The notes beneath the pieces are model-generated. The model worked only from the letters and a program-made list of their open reading frames with translations, searched no databases and had not been told where the DNA came from. DNA of 34,649 bases, from positions 1 to 34,649 of the forward strand of contig MDYQ01000262.1 in assembly GCA_003024175.1 (NCBI GenBank). The letters are read 5' to 3'. The position numbers were made by a program, and so were the translations under genes. The DNA is from Planoprotostelium fungivorum. Lineage: Eukaryota > Evosea > Variosea > Cavosteliida > Cavosteliaceae. Each line of letters opens with the position of its first letter. Position 1 is the stretch's first letter. Shown piece by piece: positions 1 to 10,264 of this stretch.

Positions 1-3000
1 CCGTGGGAGCAGAAGAGAGAGGATGAAATACACCGCTGAAATCATTGTCGCTCAGATCGATCGTTTGAAGCGCGCGCATCTGATAGAAATTCATTGGAAT
101 TTCACCAGTCAGTCGATTTCCCGCCACACTCAAGCTGATTAGACTGGTGAGGACGTCGATGTTTTCTGATCTGACATCAATGATTTGATTGAACTCGATG
201 ATCTTACGAGGTATGCGACCTGACATGTGATTGTGAGATAGATTGCAATATTGTAGGGAAGTCCAGCTCGTGATGACTTTCAAATCATCGAATTGAAGCG
301 AATTGTTACTGTTGTACACTTTAGATATGAATGATGTGATGGATACAATTCACCTGATATCGAATGAAGTCAAAAGCGAAAGCTGTCCCAGATTCATGCT
401 GAGGTTGCCGAAGAAATTGTTATTCGAAATATCGAGAGAGGTCAGCAAGGTCAACGACGCCACGGAGGAAGGTATGTAACCTTCGAATCGGTTGTGGGAG
501 ATTTTCAATGTCTACGTGCGATGAGATCACGCGATGAGATCATGCGACGACATCGTGCGATGAGATCATGCGATGAGATCGTGCGATGAGATCGTGCGAT
601 GAGATCATGCGATGAGATCGTGCGATGAGATCATGCGATGAGATCGTGCGATGAGATCGTGCGATGAGATCGTGCGATGAGATCGTGCGATGAGATCGTG
701 CGATGATCAAATCGATGTAAATGAATTCACCTTCAGATTCGTCAGCTGACCGATTTCTGGCGGAATTCGTCCGGCTGCGATGTGTCATCGATCCGATGAG
801 ATGATGTCAATTCACATAATCCATTGTAGCTGAGGTCCACATATTCCAATTGCGGTATGAGTTCGATGTGACCATCTGTGACAGATTCACGATTCGTTTC
901 GAGCGAACGAAATCTCACCGAGTTTTCCGGTCAACAGATTGTACGATAGATCGAGATAGGTGAGCCCTCCGTAGAGTTGCATGTTCCCCGGCAGGTGATT
1001 AAGAAAGCTGTTGTGGCTCATGACTACTTTCTGAAGACAACCTGCGACAGCAAAGATGTCTATCTCGTGTCATTATATGCATACATTCCATCAATCGTAA
1101 TCAATCTACAGGATGAATCTACATGTAGAGGACATACCTGGTATGGGACCGGTGAAGTTGTTATACGAGATGTCTGTCGTTCGTTTCAGTCTACATCGTT
1201 TGCATCTTGCGATGATAATCTGTGGAGTCACCGATGACTTGGATGCTGGTGAGATCGCTCAAGTATTCAGAAGGAATGACGGAGCTGAAATTGTTGTGAT
1301 CGAGCGATAGCAATTGTAGATTGCTCGATCCTGTCTACACATCAGAACGCCACTAAAAAGAGGAAGAGAGAAGAAAAGAAAAAAAGAAAGAGACAACAAG
1401 GGCTCGAAAGATGAAGAGAAGGAAGATGAACGTACCGTAAAAAGGAGGGAGCGGCCCTGACAGGGAGTTGTAGCTGAGTATCAAAGATCTCAAAATAGGG
1501 TGAGATATGAAAGAGGCAGGGAGAGGTCCGTTGAATCGGTTGTTTCTGAAATTCATGTTCAATAGATAGGGAAAGGGGATCAATTCGGGCAGAGGACCTG
1601 ATAGCTCGTTGTGATCCATCTCTAAGATCTGTCGTAGAATGTCAATTGGAGGATGATGTGACGGGTGGACGATATGGATGATGAGATGAATGATGAGATG
1701 GATGTTGATGAGATGGGCGATGAGATGGATGGTTGATGAGATGGATGGATGATGTGATGGGTGATGATGATAAGACGGATGATGATGAGATGGATCACTT
1801 GGAGCTGAGTCAGATTTGACATACTGGAAGAGAGATTTCCCGAGAACCTGTTGTTCGATAGACGTAAGACTTCGAGCTGTTCATCGTCAGAGGTGATGAT
1901 GTCATCCGACGTCAGCTCGCATGTACCTGATTCAGCTGATAGATGCTTGAAGGTATGTAACCCTGGAGATTGTTGGATCGAAGCTGTAAATCTCTCATGT
2001 TCTTCAGGTCACCGATACAAGAGGGAATCTGGATAAGACGTCAGTGATCCATGCGATGATGAAAGGTGATGCATGGATGTCACCTGACCGAAGAGAAAGT
2101 TGAACGATAAGATCAACTGTTGGAGAGAGACGAGATTGCAAAATGAGGACGGAATGGTGCTGAAGAGTTGATTGTTCGTCAACATCAACTGCAGACGTCG
2201 ATCAATCGGTGGCGATGGTGATGGACTTCACCGATTGCAGATTCACAGCGGTTCCGAGATTCGATGGAATGACTCCCTTCAATCTGTTGTTCTGTCGAAC
2301 ATGAGATGATACGGATGATTACATCATGTGATGTGAGAGACGATGGAAAGCTGGTCACCGATAAATCGAGCAGTTCCAACTTGGAAGTCGTGGAGCTGAA
2401 CTCGATGGGCCCATCGAAATAATTTGAAGAGAGGTCAGCGTATCGCAGGAGGGCGAACTTGGACAAGTCTGGAATGGTGCCTTGAAGGTGGTTCTGATTG
2501 AGATGAGAATTTCGAACGATACATGATCCAAACCATCACCTTTGACAGATCCAGGTACACTGTGTTCTCCCAAAAGGAGTCCGATGTGATGTTGCCACTG
2601 ATGTCGTTGTTGGATGCAAGATTGAGATATACAACCAAGGGGATCTGTTTTCGAGTCGGTTTCTGTGATGTGATTGGGATATGCATCTCACCTTCGTAGT
2701 GATAGTTCCCCTCAGACTGTTGTCTTCCAATGAGATGTTTGCAACTTGGATGGGGATGGGAAATAGACTTCGATCATCGATAATGGTGCAGTTGATACCG
2801 TACCAACTTCCGTCACAAGGATCAGAGCTCTGGAGCCATCCGTCAAAATGGTACCATTCCTCCCCTTCTTTACTTCAGATCCATCATGCAACAGAAATTC
2901 ACCGTGTAGATCGTGAAAGAACTGGGTCAATTGGGGGATGCTGGTCGAGAAGGGATACAACGCCCTCCCCTGAGCGATGCATAAGAAGAGTACAAAGAGG

Positions 3001-3014
3001 ACGGTCGGCCTCAT
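1..3014 (-). CDS. Leucine-rich-repeat extracellular/receptor-like protein (3' end outside window)
   Basis: The ATG at 3014-3012 opens a hydrophobic signal peptide (MRPTVLFVLFLCIAQGRA). After a 35-nt intron comes a plant-type LRR N-cap containing DGWLQSSDPCDGSWYGINC. Then follows a long series of about 24-residue repeats: LDLSNNRLKGVIPSNLG, LMLTNNQLFSTIPSSF, MDHNELSGPLPELI, DISYNNFTGPIP, LDLSYNLLTGKL, RIPPEIGQLTNLK, ISHNRFEGYIPSS and VAGNRLTGEIP, the last near the window edge. The LxxLxLxxNxLxGxIPxx pattern is that of plant and protist LRR receptor-like proteins, so an extracellular recognition or adhesion role is likely. At least a dozen introns interrupt it, several at repeat boundaries. No transmembrane segment or kinase is visible, but the C-terminus lies outside the window, so receptor kinase, receptor-like protein and secreted LRR protein all remain possible. 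Confidence 0.88.
518..706. repeat. 13-bp tandem minisatellite inside an LRR-gene intron
   Basis: About 14 near-perfect head-to-tail copies of the 13-mer GCGATGAGATCGT run from 518 to 699, followed by a partial copy. Variation is mostly at the last two bases (gt/at/ac); the third copy is the most diverged. The array lies inside the intron at 730 down to 512 on the minus strand. That intron joins LTNLK to TLKISHNRFEGY in phase 0. At 219 bp it is several times longer than most introns here, and the array accounts for nearly all of the excess. Confidence 0.93.
1629..1798 (-). repeat. Degenerate GATG-rich intron of the LRR gene
   Basis: This 170-bp intron joins SNLTQLQ to ILEMDHNELSG. It consists largely of degenerate gatgagatgg / gatgatg units on the plus strand (catctcatc on the minus strand). 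It is another case of simple-sequence expansion within this gene's introns. No coding or RNA structure is recognised. Confidence 0.7.
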
Positions 3015-3367
3015 GGTGTGCGCTGTCGATTGATCCGGCTTGTGAGAAAGGGTCGCATAAAAAGGATATCCTTCTCAGGAAACAGCTGCGGAAACGTCAC
3101 ACAGACGCAGCTTAAGCGTGTGATGTTCTCAACCCGAGCATGGAAGGACCATATTTAGGGCAGAGAGAAATGTGATGACATCCTGTTTATAGCGCCGTGC
3201 GTGATATGATTTCACCGTGTCGACCCCTCTTTCTCTCAGACGATTCTGTGATGACAAAGCAGATGTACTGAGTTGCAGCGTCGACCTCTGTAGCACAAAA
3301 GGCAATAAATTCTACAACATACACCACAATTTACAAAATACCAAGAGATTTATAAATTTGTATATTT
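3015..3367. other. Intergenic, upstream of the LRR gene
   Basis: No protein-like frame survives inspection. The right half (about 3300-3367) is AT-rich and lies at the 3' side of the minus-strand small gene. The left half should carry the LRR promoter. No convincing TATA box or other motif was identified. Confidence 0.45.
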
Positions 3368-3731
3368 CTATTTATAATCTATCTGGTCGTCTTGTTCCAA
3401 TTCTGTGGTCTCAATGTCTGCTGATTTGATACTCTGGAATGGTCTGACTTGGTTGTTGGTGAATACAGTGGCTTGGACAGTGTTACATCCAACTGAGTTG
3501 ACCTTGTATGCACCCAAGGAATGCAGGGATCTGAGGTCTTTGGGGTGGAAATCTGTTGATGAGAGCGATGGTGAGACTGATGGAGTCTTTGAGAGCGTTG
3601 TATCTTGATGACAAAGAGGTCCAGATTCAAGAGTTTGTACCAATGAAGGAGGCAATATTGATTACTAGGGAGATAAATAGAACACCAATGAGTACAAGAA
3701 GGGCAGTTGCACTGGGTAAAGCTTTCACCAT
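3368..3731 (-). CDS. Small membrane-anchored or secreted protein, unknown function
   Basis: A two-exon model starts at the ATG at 3731. One 37-nt intron (gtacaaactc to catcaag) joins two frames cleanly, giving 327 coding bases and 108 aa ending at TAG 3370-3368. The N-terminus (MVKALPSATALLVLIGVLFI, then SLVINIASFI) is a strong hydrophobic segment, either a signal peptide or a signal anchor. The remainder is polar, with one cysteine (NSVGCNTVQATVF) and an acidic tail (TTELEQDDQIDYK). No family is recognised. Signal topology and clean splicing support a real gene, but it borders a degraded repeat region, so a relic cannot be excluded. Confidence 0.55.
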
Positions 3732-3889
3732 GGTAGTCTTGTTGTTAGAAGTGGAGAATTCTGCACAGGGGTTGGTGTACACAATACCTTAGAGGCCCCA
3801 CATGTTATTCTTAGGTGGCAAACAACCGCTTTTATCATAAAGCCTGGTTAGAGTGTATTGTGGAATTATTGAATTGAACCGTAACATTA

Positions 3890-5003
3890 ATGTTGAATTG
3901 CGGCAATCAGGCTCCGAAGACTCTATTCCACATCTTTCTACACCCAGCAACGGTTGCTATTGATCATCCGAGTACAGCACCCTCTACAACTGCTGCGTTC
4001 ATTGAAGCTACACCATTTTCACTTCATCTCAACACATCCAACACGTCCACACCGTCATCATCACAATCACTTCTCATTCCCTGTCAGGAGATTGCATCAA
4101 TTGAACAACCTAAGCCGGCAGATTTATCCAAAATCCCTGAAAGGTGCCATTGCTTTTGTCAAGCATTCTCAGATGGTGCCCGCTCACTCCCATCACACAG
4201 ACCACACGACCTTAACATCAATCTCATCTCTGAGAGCAAGATACCACTGGGTCTGTTGTACATCCTCACGGAAGAAGAACCCAAGAAGGTACGAGAGGAT
4301 AAGAGGCAGGAATTATATGCAACATTTTCTACATCGCATTTTGGTCTCTTAACACTATAGGATGATGCACTGTGCTCTCAAAGTACTGTATGTGCGGTTG
4401 GATTGATTTTTCAAAAAGTTTTTTGGTACCTTTGGTGATGATTTTGTCAAAAAGCTAAACAGCAGCAGCGATTTCGCTGTGTTATAGATAGTGCTACTGC
4501 TGTTTCGCTTGATATAATGATTTAGTCAATCAAAATGCTATGCATGTATGGTTACAGATTGATCTCATAATTGCTCAGAGCGCTAAAGCGATTTAGCTGT
4601 TCAGATGAAAGCGATTTAGCTGAATGTTGCGTATAATTCCTGCCTCTTAGCCACCACCCCCAGGATATGCTCTCGCAAGGATTCATCCAACCATGCAAGT
4701 CACCATGTGGGGCCCCAATCCTCTTCGATCAGAAGAAAGGCGGTACCCTACTCCTCTTAGTCGACTCAACAACATCACGGTCAAGAATGTCTACCCTCTC
4801 CCGCTGGTACCCAACATACTTGACCGACCTCTCTGGAATGAAGTAATTCACAAAGATTGATCTGAAAGACGCTTACTGGCGCATCCGCATCGCTGAGTAC
4901 GACGAATGGAAGACCGCTTTCCGCACCCACTATGGCCTGTACGAGTACCTCATCCACGCCCCTGGCATCTCGAACCATCTTCATCATTGCGGTAACGATG
5001 GGC
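3890..5003 (+). pseudogene. Ty3/gypsy-type reverse transcriptase fragment, decayed
   Basis: The left part (3890-4299) is an open pol-like frame. It ends in hallmarks of the region just before and at the start of gypsy RT: KIPERCHCFCQAFSDG, then HRPHDLNINLISESKIPLG and LLYILTEEE. The right part (from about 4650) continues with QGFIQPCKSPCGAPILF, then NNITVKNVYPLPLVPNIL in another frame, then [15 protein letters not shown] and [16 protein letters not shown]. At least one stop and two frame changes break it, and it ends near 5003 before the catalytic DD box region. RNase H, integrase and LTRs were not found. A separate inverted-repeat element interrupts it at 4302-4647. Similarity to chromovirus-like elements is inferred from motif memory only. 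Confidence 0.85.
4302..4647. mobile_element. TA-flanked inverted-repeat element (Tc1/mariner-like MITE candidate)
   Basis: The 24-bp terminal inverted repeats run 4302-4325 (AGAGGCAGGAATTATATGCA, then ACAT) and 4624-4647, with one mismatch. A TA dinucleotide lies directly outside each end (4300-4301 and 4648-4649), as in target-site duplications of the Tc1/mariner group. The 346-bp body has no transposase-like frame. Inside are three copies of AGCGATTTnGCTG (4467-4479, 4587-4599, 4610-4622). The element splits a reverse transcriptase reading frame, and the flanks resume in the same frame when the insert plus one TA is ignored. This supports a genuine, later insertion. Confidence 0.85.
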
Positions 5004-5014
5004 CGTAATTCATC

Positions 5015-5900
5015 CCCCATCCGATGTTCATCCCTTGCGAATTCTCCAACTTGGGAATTGGGGAGATGGCGTGTTCTGGAGGTACGACCAGCGCAGGAGA
5101 AGAGGCAAAAGTGTCGAGAGCTGCCCATGGGTCCTCCTCAGAATCTTCTGGTGTGCTGCACTTTCATTCCAACTGATGGATTTGCTTCTGAGAAGAATGA
5201 GCCATAAAGGGACGCCAACTTCTGTTCCAGACAGACAGAGTATCCAACAACTGCATCTTCCACTCTGACGACTTGTAAGACATCTAAAGGGAAGCCACCC
5301 TCGAGCTCAGCGTCTGGTGGCTCTCTTCCAGCTTGGCATGCTTGTCCACTAACATCTGGTGTGTCGAGGGATCGATCCTTTGGTACCCATCCTTCCTTCT
5401 TCAGCCCATTTCAAAATCATCACTCGTTGATGGGCTGCATCTTTCGATTCAGAGCTTCGGGTTCTTCCTCCAGCTGTGCCACTCTCTGTGCGGCCTTCCG
5501 CTCTGCTCTCTGAACATGAGATTGCTCTCTCTCATAATGCTCAGTTGCTCAAATTGTTCCATCAGCTGTGCCTGCTCCGTGTCTCGCTTCCCGTTGATGG
5601 TGACCTTCTGTTCAGAGGCCTATGCCCTTCGATTGAAACGTCTCCTCTAGGATGGCCAGCTCTGTCCTGCATAGTCCTCTTCCGGCGGCGAAACTCACGC
5701 TGATTAGCGTCCTTGACCGTCTTATACTGTCTATAATTTCCCAGGAGCTCCTCGTATGCATACTGGTGTATTAAAAGGCCCTGAAGTCTGGCGTAGCACT
5801 CATGGAGAGTGGTTTGTAATTTCCGTTGCTCAGTCGTGATGTCCTTGCGGCACGTCTTGAATCTACCCTATATGCGAAGAGACGGACCGCTGCTGGATTC
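5015..5900 (-). pseudogene. Retroelement gag-like coiled-coil remnant
   Basis: Minus-strand fragments read as a charged, coiled-coil-prone protein in several frames. In order they are HECYARLQGLLIHQYAYEEL, then YKTVKDANQREFRRRKR, GKRDTEQAQLMEQFEQL, HAKLEESHQTLSSRVASL and EDSEEDPWAALDTFAS. Stops and frame changes separate them. Such composition resembles the gag region of LTR retrotransposons, but no CCHC zinc knuckle was seen, so the assignment is tentative. It runs head-on into the plus-strand reverse transcriptase fragment, so the two are not collinear parts of one intact element. Confidence 0.45.
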
Positions 5901-6055
5901 GACGACAAACCTTAGATTACCCCCGAGACACTGGTGCATCGGATTTATTTGGTCTCCCGTGGTTTCTGTGTGGGTCGTTTCTTTCTGTTCCCTCCGGATT
6001 CAGGATCGTCATCAAGCAGTTCAAGCGACCCACATCCACCAAGACACCGAACGCA

Positions 6056-6195
6056 CCCCCCCCCCACACACACACACACACATCAACACCGTCGATATTG
6101 CAACGAAGGCCACTGACACCACGACGAAGGCCATCGATACCGCAACAAAGGCCACCAACACCACAACAAAGGCTGCTGATACCGTGACGAAGACC
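6056..6195. repeat. Poly-C/AC microsatellite followed by a 21-bp tandem repeat
   Basis: Ten cytosines (6056-6065) run into an (AC)n tract to about 6082. From 6103 there are four 21-bp units, the first being ACGAAGGCCACTGACACCAC plus G, with a fading fifth copy to about 6195. In one plus frame the units encode a seven-residue repeat of the type TKATDTT. No host gene could be assembled around it. It may be a remnant of a low-complexity Thr/Lys-rich protein. Confidence 0.75.
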
Positions 6196-7186
6196 ACAAT
6201 ACACCACACCTACAACGAGCTTATAAATATTAGTGGACTGATATAAAGGTAAGAAGAGAGGTGTGCACAAAGCATGTTCTCAGCAGACACCAACAGAAAC
6301 ACCACACTCAAGGCCCACCCACATGCCCCTGTTAGCCATGCCACTGTGTGGCAAGGCTACTATCATTTAGTGTGCAGTGATTTCCTCCTTGTCTGTATAA
6401 AGCATGCTCGGAGCGCACAAAAGCTTAACAATGTTTTATGGAGAATTTACAAACAGTTGTAGATAAATCTGCTATAATACCCTCTTTCTATATGATGGGT
6501 TGGTAAATCCAAGTCTGATAGCTGTGAGGAATGCTTGAACATTAATCACCAATTGTTGTAAGGTATTGTTGCAAGTGGTTTTGTGTCTCCTGTATAAAAA
6601 CTGATGATCAATCAAGACCAAAAATCACTGGTGTATGATTCCATTGACCTACAATACAAAAAGTGAGCCAACGATTTGCTAAAAAGAGGCTCAATTTTCA
6701 TTGATTGAGCAAAATCAAACTTCACCAGAATAAAAAGCGTATGGTGTTGGATGACATCATTCATGATTTCTTGTGGTCATGTCGATCATGAAGCCAGGTA
6801 GGTCAGACAGCATCTCACTGAATATCATGTCGTTTCTACTTTTCCCGACTTCAACTTTTTTATTGTCTCTCTGACGTCGTTGCAGTGGATAAGAACGTCA
6901 AGGAGGTGGTCAGCAATGGATATTCTGCAACCGTGTTACACAATTCACACGAGCCACATTCACCACCCTCGAAACTTCCACACCCTCCACTCCACTAAAT
7001 TCAACAACCGACAAGACCACCAACACATCATTAAGCCTCTCCAGAACACCAAAACATCTCTATCACACAACCAAACGATCCTCACTTCTCCTTCAAAAGA
7101 ATCTACCACCAATGGATTTTAGATGTATCCCGCTGAACCAGACATCATTGAGTGTCACTATTTGCACCGAAATGAAACGGCTCTAT
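6196..7186. other. AT-rich, gene-poor stretch
   Basis: No convincing gene was found. One weak two-exon possibility starts at the ATG at 6779 (MSIMKP). An intron beginning gtaggtcag and ending cgttgcag would lead into DKNVKEVVSNGYSATVLHNS, then a Pro/His-rich end of about 43 aa in total. A Thr/Ser-rich open stretch overlaps it in another frame. Both are short and may be chance. The stretch lies between the retroelement remnants and the inverted-repeat structure. Confidence 0.4.
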
Positions 7187-7998
7187 TGAGGGATTTGCAA
7201 AGACCTCGGAAATGACATGGAAAGAATAAATCCTTCAACTTGAAGAAAGTGGTCCATTTATTGATTATCCATCCGGTGCATGTCGCGTTTTTCATCGTGT
7301 TGAGCAAACTTGACATGAAATGAATAAATATAATAAAGATGAACGGGGGTTTAGGTCAAGAGGACCGTTCATTCATTCCTTTCTCTTCTATACTTGAGTG
7401 GCACTAACTGACGAGAAGCAGACAGTCTGTCTCCTTTGTATCCCATCATGTGATCGTAACTTGTAAATGCGTGAGGATACAGCCCTCACCTGTTGAATGC
7501 ACAAGGTTCTGCTTGTTCGACCTCGACTCAGTTTGATGCGCGGTAGTCTTGTGATTGATGACGAGTGGTGCGTGCTGGAGTAATTTTTCTTGAACTGTTT
7601 GTGACTTTTTCGGCAAGGATCACACGCACGCATCACGTCTTACACGCGCATCACAATTCCTCCACTCGCCACCATAAGCCCTATTGGGGGTGTATATTAT
7701 TGTCTTGAGGTGAGAGCATTATGGAGTGTGTTTCCCCTCCACCCCCATGATACAGTCGTCCTCGGAGACTAGGCTCTTTAGCGGAACACAGGATCTCTCA
7801 TTCCTCCTGTACCATAGAACTGTTGTTATCTAAAGACACAATGGGCCGCTTTGTATTATATTTATTCATTTCATGCCAAGTTTGCTCAACACGATGAAAA
7901 ACGCGACATGCATAGGATGGATAATCAATAAACAATAAATGGACCACCATCAAATAAATTCTACCCATGTCATTTCCGAGGTCTTTGCAAATCCCTCA
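7187..7998. mobile_element. Large inverted-repeat structure (about 150-bp arms, about 516-bp spacer)
   Basis: The left arm (about 7187-7336) begins tgagggatttgcaaagacct. Its near-exact reverse complement forms the right arm (about 7853-7998). The longest shared block includes gcatgtcgcgtttttcatcg followed by tgttgagcaaactt. The arms differ by small indels and substitutions (for example ccggtg versus cctatg, and a different stretch after gacatgg). The spacer 7337-7852 has no convincing ORF. The form fits a foldback or MITE-type transposon or an inverted duplication. No clear target-site duplication was seen. Its right edge is 104 bp upstream of the CTP synthase start, so it may contribute promoter sequence. 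Confidence 0.75.
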
Positions 7999-8101
7999 TT
8001 TATTCGTTTATTGCTTTAATATTCATGAGCAGTGTAGATGGATAGTTCCGATCAGAAAAGATTGGGAAGAAAGCAGAAACAGAGTAACAAAAGAGAGAGC
8101 G

Positions 8102-10264
8102 ATGAAGTACATCTTGGTGACTGGAGGTGTTCTCAGTGGTATTGGGAAGGGAGTCATCGCCTCTTCCACTGGTGTTCTCATGAAGAGCCTTGGCTACCGT
8201 GTCACTTCAGTCAAGATTGATCCATACATCAACATAGACGCCGGAACTATGTCTCCTTTCGAGCACGGTGATTGCAATTTGTATTGCAATTAGCTGAGCT
8301 TGGCACAGGAGAAGTGTTTGTTTTAGATGATGGAGGAGAGGTCGATCTGGATCTGGGAAACTATGAACGTTTTATCGATTCCACTCTCACAAGAGACAAC
8401 AACATCACTACCGGAAAGATCTACAACCATGTCATCGAGAAGGTGTCAAGGAGCGCCTTCACTTATTGAAAGCTAAACAATATAGGAACGAGTTGGAGGG
8501 TATCTTGGAAAAACCGTTCAGGTATGTCCTGACACTCCGTCATGCTCACTCTTTTAGGTTGTGCCCCACATCTGCAACGCCATACAAGACTGGGTGGAGA
8601 GGGTGTCCGTTATCCCTGTCGATGGCTCAAACAATACACCAGACATTTGCATCATCGAATTGGGAGGTGAGCACTCTTCAGCATGTCATGAAATATGAGA
8701 ACTGGCACTGCATGAATGACATATAACGCAAAGAACAGGAACCGTGGGTGATATCGAGAGCATGCCTTTCATCGAAGCCATGAGACAGTTTCAGTTCAGA
8801 GTGGGAAAGGGAAACTTTTGTCTGTGTAAGTCGTTTGACAAGTGTCAAGACTCACTCGTTCAGTTCACGTTAGTTTGGTACCCACCGTTGGAAAATCGCA
8901 AGGTGAAAGATGGACCATTGTGAACACATCCTTGATGTCGATTGTATGCCATGAAATGTTGACGAGAACAGAACTGAAGACGAAACCGACTCAACAGAGT
9001 GTCAGAGAGCTGAGAGCCCTGGGACTGACCCCCGATGCCATCTTCTGCCGATCTGCATCTCCCCTCCCCGCCCACGTAAAAGAGAAGATCTCCCTCTTCT
9101 GTCACGTGCCTGAGGCCAACGTCATCTCTGTGTACGATGTCTCCAACATCTACAGAGTTCCTCTCATCTTGGATCCACAAGGTGAACTTCACATCCAGTG
9201 TGATTCGTCTGAGGGTAGTCAGGGGTCCACAACATCATCTACAGTGCCCTCCAGCTGATGCCCAGGACACCCAAAGAGGACGCACTGAAGGAGTGGTCCA
9301 AATTGGCCGAGTCGTACGACAGACTTCACAACGAGGCGATACCCCCCGTGCACATTGCTGTAGTGGGAAAGTACACGGAGCTGGATGATGCATACCACAG
9401 CATCTCCTCGGCCCTTCAGCACGCCTCCCTCCGTTCTGATCAGAGGTTGGTCATTGATTGGGTCGAGGCCTCCAACTTGGAAGAAAACGTGGAGAGGGAA
9501 GACCCTGAGTCCTACCACAAGGCCTGGGATTACGTCAAGAAGGCCAACGGTATCTTGGTACCCGGTGGATTCGGTGATCGAGGAGTGGAAGGAAAGATCC
9601 TGGCTGCTCAATACTGCAGAACTTCAAAGAAGCCTTACCTCGGCATCTGTCTTGGTCTGCAGATCATGGCCGTAGAGGTTCGTGTCATTCCACTCTCATT
9701 GGATGATCTTGAGTGACGAGGACAGGTGTGCAGAAATGTACTGGGATGGAAGGATGCCAACTCCACCGAGTTTTCGGCTGAGACAAGTCATCCCGTGGTG
9801 ATCAACATGCCCGAGATCTCTAAGACCCACATGGGTGGTACCATGCGTCTTGGAAAGCGGTGTGTCCATCCTTCTCTTCCTCTGTGGCTCATCCTTCTCT
9901 TCGTTGTCCTGATTGTGTTCAGAACATCCATCTTCAGGGACAAGACATCCACCTTGAGAAAACTCTATGGGGATGTGGATGAGATAGACGAGAGACACAG
10001 ACACAGATATGAAGTCAACCCTGATCTCGTACCAGAGATTGAGTCCAAGTCCAACTTGAGGTGAATCAAGTGAAGGAGAGGAGTACTGAAAGGAACAGAT
10101 TCGTGGCACAAGACGAGACGGGGAAGAGAATGGAGATTGCAGAAATGCTGGAGCACCCATACATGGTTGCCGTACAGTATCATCCTGAATTCAAATCGAG
10201 ACCTCTCAGACCTTCTCCTCCTTTTGTTGGTCTTATCCTCGCCGCTGCTGGCAAATTTCAATAA
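8102..10264 (+). CDS. CTP synthase (glutamine-hydrolysing)
   Basis: CTP synthase aminates UTP to CTP using ATP and glutamine in the cytosol, and can form filaments. Eleven exons (ten introns of 32-72 nt) give 559 aa. The N-terminal synthetase domain starts [20 protein letters not shown], holding the P-loop-like SGIGKG. It continues with [39 protein letters not shown] and [13 protein letters not shown]. The C-terminal class I glutamine amidotransferase domain has the nucleophile cysteine in [12 protein letters not shown] and the His-Glu pair in [11 protein letters not shown]. The length matches eukaryotic family members. The start ATG fits the usual MKYILVTGG opening. AATAAA at 10260-10265 overlaps the TAA stop, a possible poly(A) signal. 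Confidence 0.96.

Noticed and set aside
540-788. Minus-strand ORF of repeated DLIARSHRTISSH peptide
   Set aside because: It is the translation of the intronic 13-bp array. Flanking LRR exons join cleanly across it.
2840-2960. Apparent frameshift between the LRR signal peptide and the LRR N-cap
   Set aside because: A 35-nt intron (gtgaatttct..agtaaag) restores frame, so no mutation is needed.
2681-3115. Long plus-strand ORF over the LRR gene start
   Set aside because: It is a shadow of the minus-strand exons and carries no domain-like sequence.
4781-5128. Minus-strand 115-aa ORF
   Set aside because: It spans the junction of the plus-strand reverse transcriptase relic and the gag-like relic, and has no coherent homology of its own.
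7337-7852. tRNA or small RNA gene in the spacer of the inverted repeat
   Set aside because: A B-box-like tgttcgacctc was noticed, but no matching A box or cloverleaf could be formed.
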